From NCBI GenBank assembly GCA_030737875.1, contig CM060909.1, positions 26,309,659 through 26,373,658 of the forward strand: 64,000 bases of DNA. Reading direction: 5' to 3'. The notes beneath the pieces were generated by a model. It worked only from the letters and a program-made list of their open reading frames with translations. It was not told the DNA's origin and ran no database searches. The stretch is from Allium sativum (Eukaryota; Streptophyta; Magnoliopsida; Asparagales; Amaryllidaceae). Each line of letters opens with the position of its first letter. The first letter of the stretch is position 1. Below are positions 59,181 to 64,000 of this stretch, piece by piece. A program made the translations under genes and the position numbers.

Positions 59181-62100
59181 CTAATTTTCGACCATCATGT
59201 AATCACGTTTCAGATATATCAATGACTTAGTCTCTGTAAATCGTGAATTTAGATAATCAAATCATGATTATTAGTTCATAGGTTGAGAGAATTTCGAAGT
59301 TCATCAAATTTTGAACTTTAATCAAATTACGGCGTTAGGGGTGGTTGGGGACGTTAGCGCCGGAGCTGGAGGAAGAAGGGGAGTTGGTGATCTTAGGAAA
59401 AATATTAATTGATTTTTCTATTGAATGATTTGTGAGAATGAAGTAGAAATAGGATTTTGGGTCTGAGTTTTTAAGGTCGGAACAGTGTCGAACTGTGTCG
59501 CGGTGGTGGGGTTTCGGACGTTCGCACCTGAGGCGCTGGAAAGAGGGAGGAGTTGGCTTCGCATTGCTGAAGTACGGTGGCAAACGGGTGTGGGTATTGG
59601 CGGTGCGAGGTGATTTGGTGGGAGTGGTTTTCGTTGAATTATAGGTTGAAGCTACAGATTTTGATTTAAATGGTAAATTGTGTTTTGGGGTCTGGAATTG
59701 TGTTAATAAGAGGAGGAGACGTTTGTGGTGATGGTTGAGAAGGTGAGTTCATCGATGGCGTGGTGGTGCAGGTGTATGGTGCACAGTATGCACGGTCGAG
59801 TGATTAGCAGATGGTAAATGAGAAGGAGTGGTAAAGAAACAACAGATCAGGTAGCATAGTGTGGCAAGGGTTCATACATGATTTGATCCACATTTTCATG
59901 ATGGGCATGCCGTATTTTTGTTTGGATTCTTTAGATCGATCAGTAGATGTTTTGATCACTATCTTGGGTGGATGCAAATACTGGAAACACAAGGTAAAAG
60001 GAGACGGGCTTTTCAGAATAGGCCAAGTTGGGTCTGTTGGTTTTTTTTAAGAAAAATAAAATAAAATTTGTTGTTTTAAAATCTTAAGTTTAAATTAATT
60101 CATCCTATGATTATAATTTTTACGTATAGAATAAAGAGTAGAGATGGGAAGGACACATTAAGGAAGTCGACGGGAGACTACTTGATTAAACCAGGCTCGA
60201 CTATATTGGATCCGTTAAGATATTCTTGTTTAATTGGAATTAAAAGAAAATATACAAATAAATAAGCAAAAAACAAGAAGAAGAAACGGGATTCTGCTAA
60301 ATTATTTCGTAATGGCAGTATAAACGTTAAGAGTAAAATTGAATTCGAATATAAAATATTTATATATATGTATATATAATGTATATATATATATATGTAT
60401 ATATAATATATTAAATAGAAATGAGAGTATAAATAAAATCGATTAATTCATTTCCAAAGATTTTGATATATAAGTGTTGAGAAATAAGTCGTTCTTTAAG
60501 ACCAGATATTTCAATTATTAATAGTTTAAAATAAAACGTCGAATTAGTATTGAATGTTAATGTTGTGTTGAGTAAATGTTATTAATCATATGTTGTGCTA
60601 TGAAGTGATGAATCGAATATAAATGAGTTAAATAAAACGTTGATACATTTTATTAAATTTTAATCGTTTTGGGTTGATTATTGTTCTGAAATTTTGGAAT
60701 GAGGTTGTATAAGTAATTTACTTGAATGGACATGTCATGAATATATAAGAGATGAATTTGAATAAATAGATTGACATATCTACATTGTGTAAATTTGATA
60801 GTTAAAACACCGACTATCAAATAAATATTCCTTACGCGTTAGTTCGAAGAGATCGGGATGGGAACTGGACCCAAAACCACTTCGAACAGACTTTACGTAA
60901 ACTAACCCGCAGGGACGATTATACAATTCAAAGAATTGAAGACCGTAGATCTTCATGAGCGGAAGAAATACTTGTTGAAATTCTCTGGTTAGCACCCAGA
61001 GATTTTTCAGCAGTGATTCTGTCATAAGTGAAATCTTTGGATTTTCAAGGGACTACTCGCTACTGATCCATGGGGTGATCCCTATATTGGATGTAGTAGG
61101 AGAATGCCTTGGTTCATCCTGTTCCTGGATGACTTGTATGGACGAATGTCTGACCGAGTATTTCCCGAAAACCATGTATGTTGATTTTTACAAATATACC
61201 AAGTTGTTGGCAAAGAATGGCCCTTCTTTTACATCCAGAATATATTTGTCGACGTCAATTAGTGATTTGACGGATCTAACAATGTAGCATTCAAAGTAAA
61301 TAGTGGCCAGATGTTCTGAAGGTAAATTCTAACCTCAAGCCTCATCAACCGGGAAATGAAAAAAATCGGGCAGGCAGCATGGCTATGTGGGTCGCTCCCA
61401 TTAGGATGTATAATCACCTATCTAGAGAAAATCCATTTCCTTCTCTAATCTACTTCGATGCTGTCCCTTTTCGGGAAACGGTGGTTTGAGTCCAACCGTT
61501 GGTGATATACATTCGATACACTCAAGCGAAATGAGTGGTCGGTCATGTGTGGGCCGGGTAGCAAGTCGTTCTTGTTGAACCCAGTGTATTTGCCTCTAGA
61601 GATACACTATCGGCAGGTGGTTCCATACCTTGTCATAGTCAGAATCCAATCTCCAATAAGCGCCCGCGGTTTTGAATATATACTATGTATGTGGAACGTG
61701 AGATGCAAGCGTTCCGCTAGATTAATATTTATTTGTATTTAGACACTATCATAATATCAGAATATATATATATATGATTTCAAAATGTTTTGGGTTATCA
61801 TAAGGTAAAAACCATCAGTATTTATTGTGGATTGGTCTTACGATTATCTTTTGTTTCAAAAAGATTTTTGAACGTTAAATCAAACTATTTAAAATCGTTT
61901 ACTCACACCAGTCCCGTGACTGACCCAAAGTTTATTTTTCTGTGTTTTCCTTAAACTCTTGGGTGCCCAAATTTGTACGGGCCGTCAAGTGGTTTCAGGA
62001 TTTTACAGATTCACTTGAAGGAGCTTCGAGCAGGAGACTTCAACATTTGTATAGAGTTATTTCCGATGTATTGTATATGTTGTACTCTGATAATATATGT

Positions 62101-62360
62101 AAGTGTAAACACCAGCTTTGTATTTCAAGCATTCTTATACAATATATTTTATTCAGTCCGCTGTGAGATTCATTATACTCTGATTCTATTGTGATCAGTT
62201 ATTCTTTTTCTTCTATTCTAACTTTCTTCCTTTCTATTTCTCACCCTTTAACTTCTTTCTATTAACGATCTGTAAATTTCTGATGGTTGATTAGCTGATA
62301 TGTGATACAAGAAACGTATTAGTATCGATGATCAGGATCGAAACTTTTCGGGCCATTACA

Positions 62361-63185
62361 GTCCATCTCAAAATCAATCAATAAATCACAATAGATTTGT
62401 TTTTGTTATTGTAGATGATTATTCTAGATACACTTGGACTCTTTTTCTCAAATATAAAAGTAATGCTTTTGATTTATTTAAAACTTTTGCAAAAAGAATT
62501 CAAAATCAATTATCTTTAAAAATCGAAACTATACTCAGTGACCATGTTGAAGAATTTGAAAATGAAATTTTTTGTAATAATAAGGAATTTACTCATAATT
62601 TCTCCCCTCCATGGACTCCACTACAAAACAGAGTAGTTGAGCGTAAGAATAGAATGATTCAGGAGTTTTTGGGCTGAAGCAGTTGCTACAGCTTATTATA
62701 TTTTGAATAGAATTTTAATTAGACCACTAACCATCAAGACACCATATGAACTTGTTTATAATATATCGTATTTTTAAAAAAAAAATAGAAGCAAATGTTT
62801 TACTTTAAATACTAAAGAAAATGTGGATAAATTTGATCCTAAATCTGATAGAGGAATTTTTATTAGCTATTTAAATAAAAGTAAAGCCTATAGAGTTATG
62901 AATTTAAAAATTAACACCATTGAAGAAATAATGCATGTATCTTTTGGTGAAAACCTTAAAGATATTAGTTAAATAAATGGTAAAGATGAGTATGATAATG
63001 ATAATAATGAATAAACGAAATAAATTATGAAACTAATCAACCTAATATAAGGATTATACTTTTAAAAGATCATCTTGTAAAAAATATACTAGGAGATATT
63101 GAATATATGGTTAGAACTAGAAATGAATTGAACAAATGAGTAATGTAGCTTGTATATCAACTATTGAACCAAAAAATCCAAAGGA
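62361..63185 (+). pseudogene. SIRE-B integrase fragment
   Basis: Homologous to 29332-30193 of SIRE-A: FVFVIVDDYSRYTW at the first catalytic Asp, WTPLQNRVVERKNR in place of TPQQNG, then a decayed C-terminal region up to TIEPKNPKE. Left end cut by element G. Many stops. The part before this in SIRE-B is not in the window. Confidence 0.8.
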
Positions 63186-63787
63186 GATGGATTCCTATAG
63201 TGTCGCAGTCGAATTCAATTCTGAGCCCAGTCCACGGCATATTTTTGTGCCTGTTCTAGGCCCTTTAGTTGTCCCAGTGGTTCATACAGGTCCTAGCCCA
63301 GTTATAATTTGGAACATACAGGAAGAGGCTTGGATTCATGTACCGTCTAATATGTGACACAGCCCTGTTCGTAAAGATTTCTTTATGTTAGTAAGTGAGA
63401 CGGAAGGTGAACACTGACAACTACATTTCTTCGAAAAAGGAAACGGTCTTGTTTTATATTAAGAAGGTGAATTTGGTAAAAGGTACAAGATAGTACCAGA
63501 AGATAAGAATTAGGATAGGTGGTTCTTCTGTGACAAAAACTAAGATATTTTTTATCCCAATATGGTTTCCTACTTCTCAGCCATTAGGTAGGTTACTAAT
63601 CTAATTTCTTATGGATCTCACAGTCTTTCTTTCTTTATGGAAGGGGAAGGATTAGTGGTCGGAACATTTTAAAAGCCTATTTTGTAGTTGATATACGATG
63701 TGTATATCTTCTGTTTCCATGTATTATTATTGTTGTTAATAATAAAAGTGTTTGTAGTTACTTTGAAAACCTGTCGGCCTTGCCCAG
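63186..63787 (+). pseudogene. Second copy of the processed retrocopy, in SIRE-B
   Basis: Same insert at the same copia position as 30194-30804, flanked by AAAAAATCCAAAGGA (63171-63185) and AAAAATCCAAAGGA (63788-63801). ATG at 63187. TGA at 63355 and TAG at 63511 lie exactly as far from the ATG (168 and 324 nt) as in the SIRE-A copy, so both stops are shared. Further stops are private to this copy. Polyadenylation signal retained. Confidence 0.7.
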
Positions 63788-64000
63788 AAAAATCCAAAGG
63801 AAGCATCATCTGATGATTCATGGATACTTTTATGCAAGAAAAACTGAATCAATTCACCAGAAATGATGTATGGAAATTGTTCCTAGACCTGAGGATAAAA
63901 CTATAACAGGAACTAAATGGGTATATAAAAATAAAATGAATGAACTTGGTGAGGTCATTAGAAAAAAAGCTCGATTAGTTGTTCAAGGTTATTGATTGTA
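63788..64000 (+). pseudogene. SIRE-B reverse transcriptase start (window edge)
   Basis: Homologous to 30805-31010: codes NPKEASSDDSWIL, TITGTKWVYKNKMNELGE and the KARLVVQGY motif. No Tork element is present up to the window end, which falls within the 75-bp segment duplicated in SIRE-A. Confidence 0.8.

Larger units (their letters stand above)
52239..62360 (+). mobile_element. Non-autonomous gypsy element G with giant LTRs
   Basis: Truncated 5' LTR (52239-55184), Met-type primer site (55187-55198), 1.3 kb interior without coding sequence, purine tract, and full 3' LTR (56501-62360). The 5' LTR matches 59387-62360 throughout. The LTR is more than four times the interior, so gag and pol must come from another element. 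Primer site, LTR ends and GAGGACGAATTTTTT before the LTR place it in Ty3/gypsy near Tekay. Confidence 0.85.
56501..62360 (+). repeat. 3' LTR of G (5.86 kb)
   Basis: Starts TGTAGCGACCC after the purine tract and ends GGCCATTACA. TATA box TATAAATA at 57952-57959, about 1.45 kb into the LTR. Then a series of GGTGAGTAAAC-bearing repeats (58071-59180), a less AT-rich block (about 59330-60020), microsatellite TATATATG (about 60355-60415), and the CAGTC/GACTG hairpin at 61909-61922. Short open frames (e.g. 61545-61742) are shared with the 5' LTR because of homology, not obvious coding. Confidence 0.9.

Overview
This is a repeat-dense stretch of plant nuclear DNA with no ordinary host gene that I can recognise. 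The evidence is the retrotransposon content: Ty3/gypsy chromoviruses of the Tekay type (chromodomain remnant, very long LTRs, initiator-Met tRNA primer site), Ty1/copia elements of Tork type and probably SIRE type, a Tat/Athila-like gypsy fragment, a plant L1 LINE, a foldback-like DNA element and a tRNA-like SINE relic. The pattern resembles pericentromeric or intergenic heterochromatin of a flowering plant. The species cannot be told from the sequence.

Layout. 1-9076 (minus): an internally deleted Tekay element (Tk-del), left LTR cut by the window edge, 2.4 kb scrambled interior 2427-4803, 4.27 kb right LTR 4804-9076. 9092-13271 (plus): 3' end of a second Tekay element (Tk1), with integrase and chromodomain remnants, polypurine tract and LTR. 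13272-17348: decayed L1 LINE. 17349-20411: AT-rich DNA with a possible minus-strand LTR and primer site. 20412-24336: foldback-like element. 24640-24745: tRNA-like SINE relic. 25210-26673: Tat/Athila-like RNase H and integrase fragment. 26674-38419: SIRE-like copia (SIRE-A) without gag. It carries a processed cellular retrocopy (30194-30804) and is split by a nearly complete Tork copia on the minus strand (31046-35964). 38420-44062: gypsy LTR relics. 44063-52238: Tekay element Tk2, whose gag is split by a solo LTR (47093-50103) with a perfect 5-bp target duplication. 52239-62360: non-autonomous gypsy element G, with a 5.86 kb 3' LTR around a 1.3 kb non-coding interior. 62361-64000: second SIRE-like fragment (SIRE-B) carrying the same retrocopy.

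How the parts relate. The three plus-strand Tekay LTRs share a regulatory layout: an E2F-like dyad, a GTCGAC array and a TATA box. These LTRs and both Tk-del LTRs then carry a pair of roughly 50-nt hairpins, whose stems change on both sides between copies, and a GGTTAAGT/ACTTAACC stem array. Nearer the LTR end lies a CAGTC/GACTG hairpin followed by a C-rich tract. The coding capacity is almost all broken. The Tork element is the most intact: one in-frame stop plus one 32-bp tandem duplication.

Strongest leads: (1) the twin LTR hairpins with compensatory changes; (2) an mRNA-derived retrocopy riding inside a copia family; (3) the odd 75-bp host duplication plus truncated LTR at one end of the Tork insertion; (4) the E2F-like/GTCGAC promoter module; (5) the giant-LTR non-autonomous element G, with splice-donor-like repeats in its LTR.
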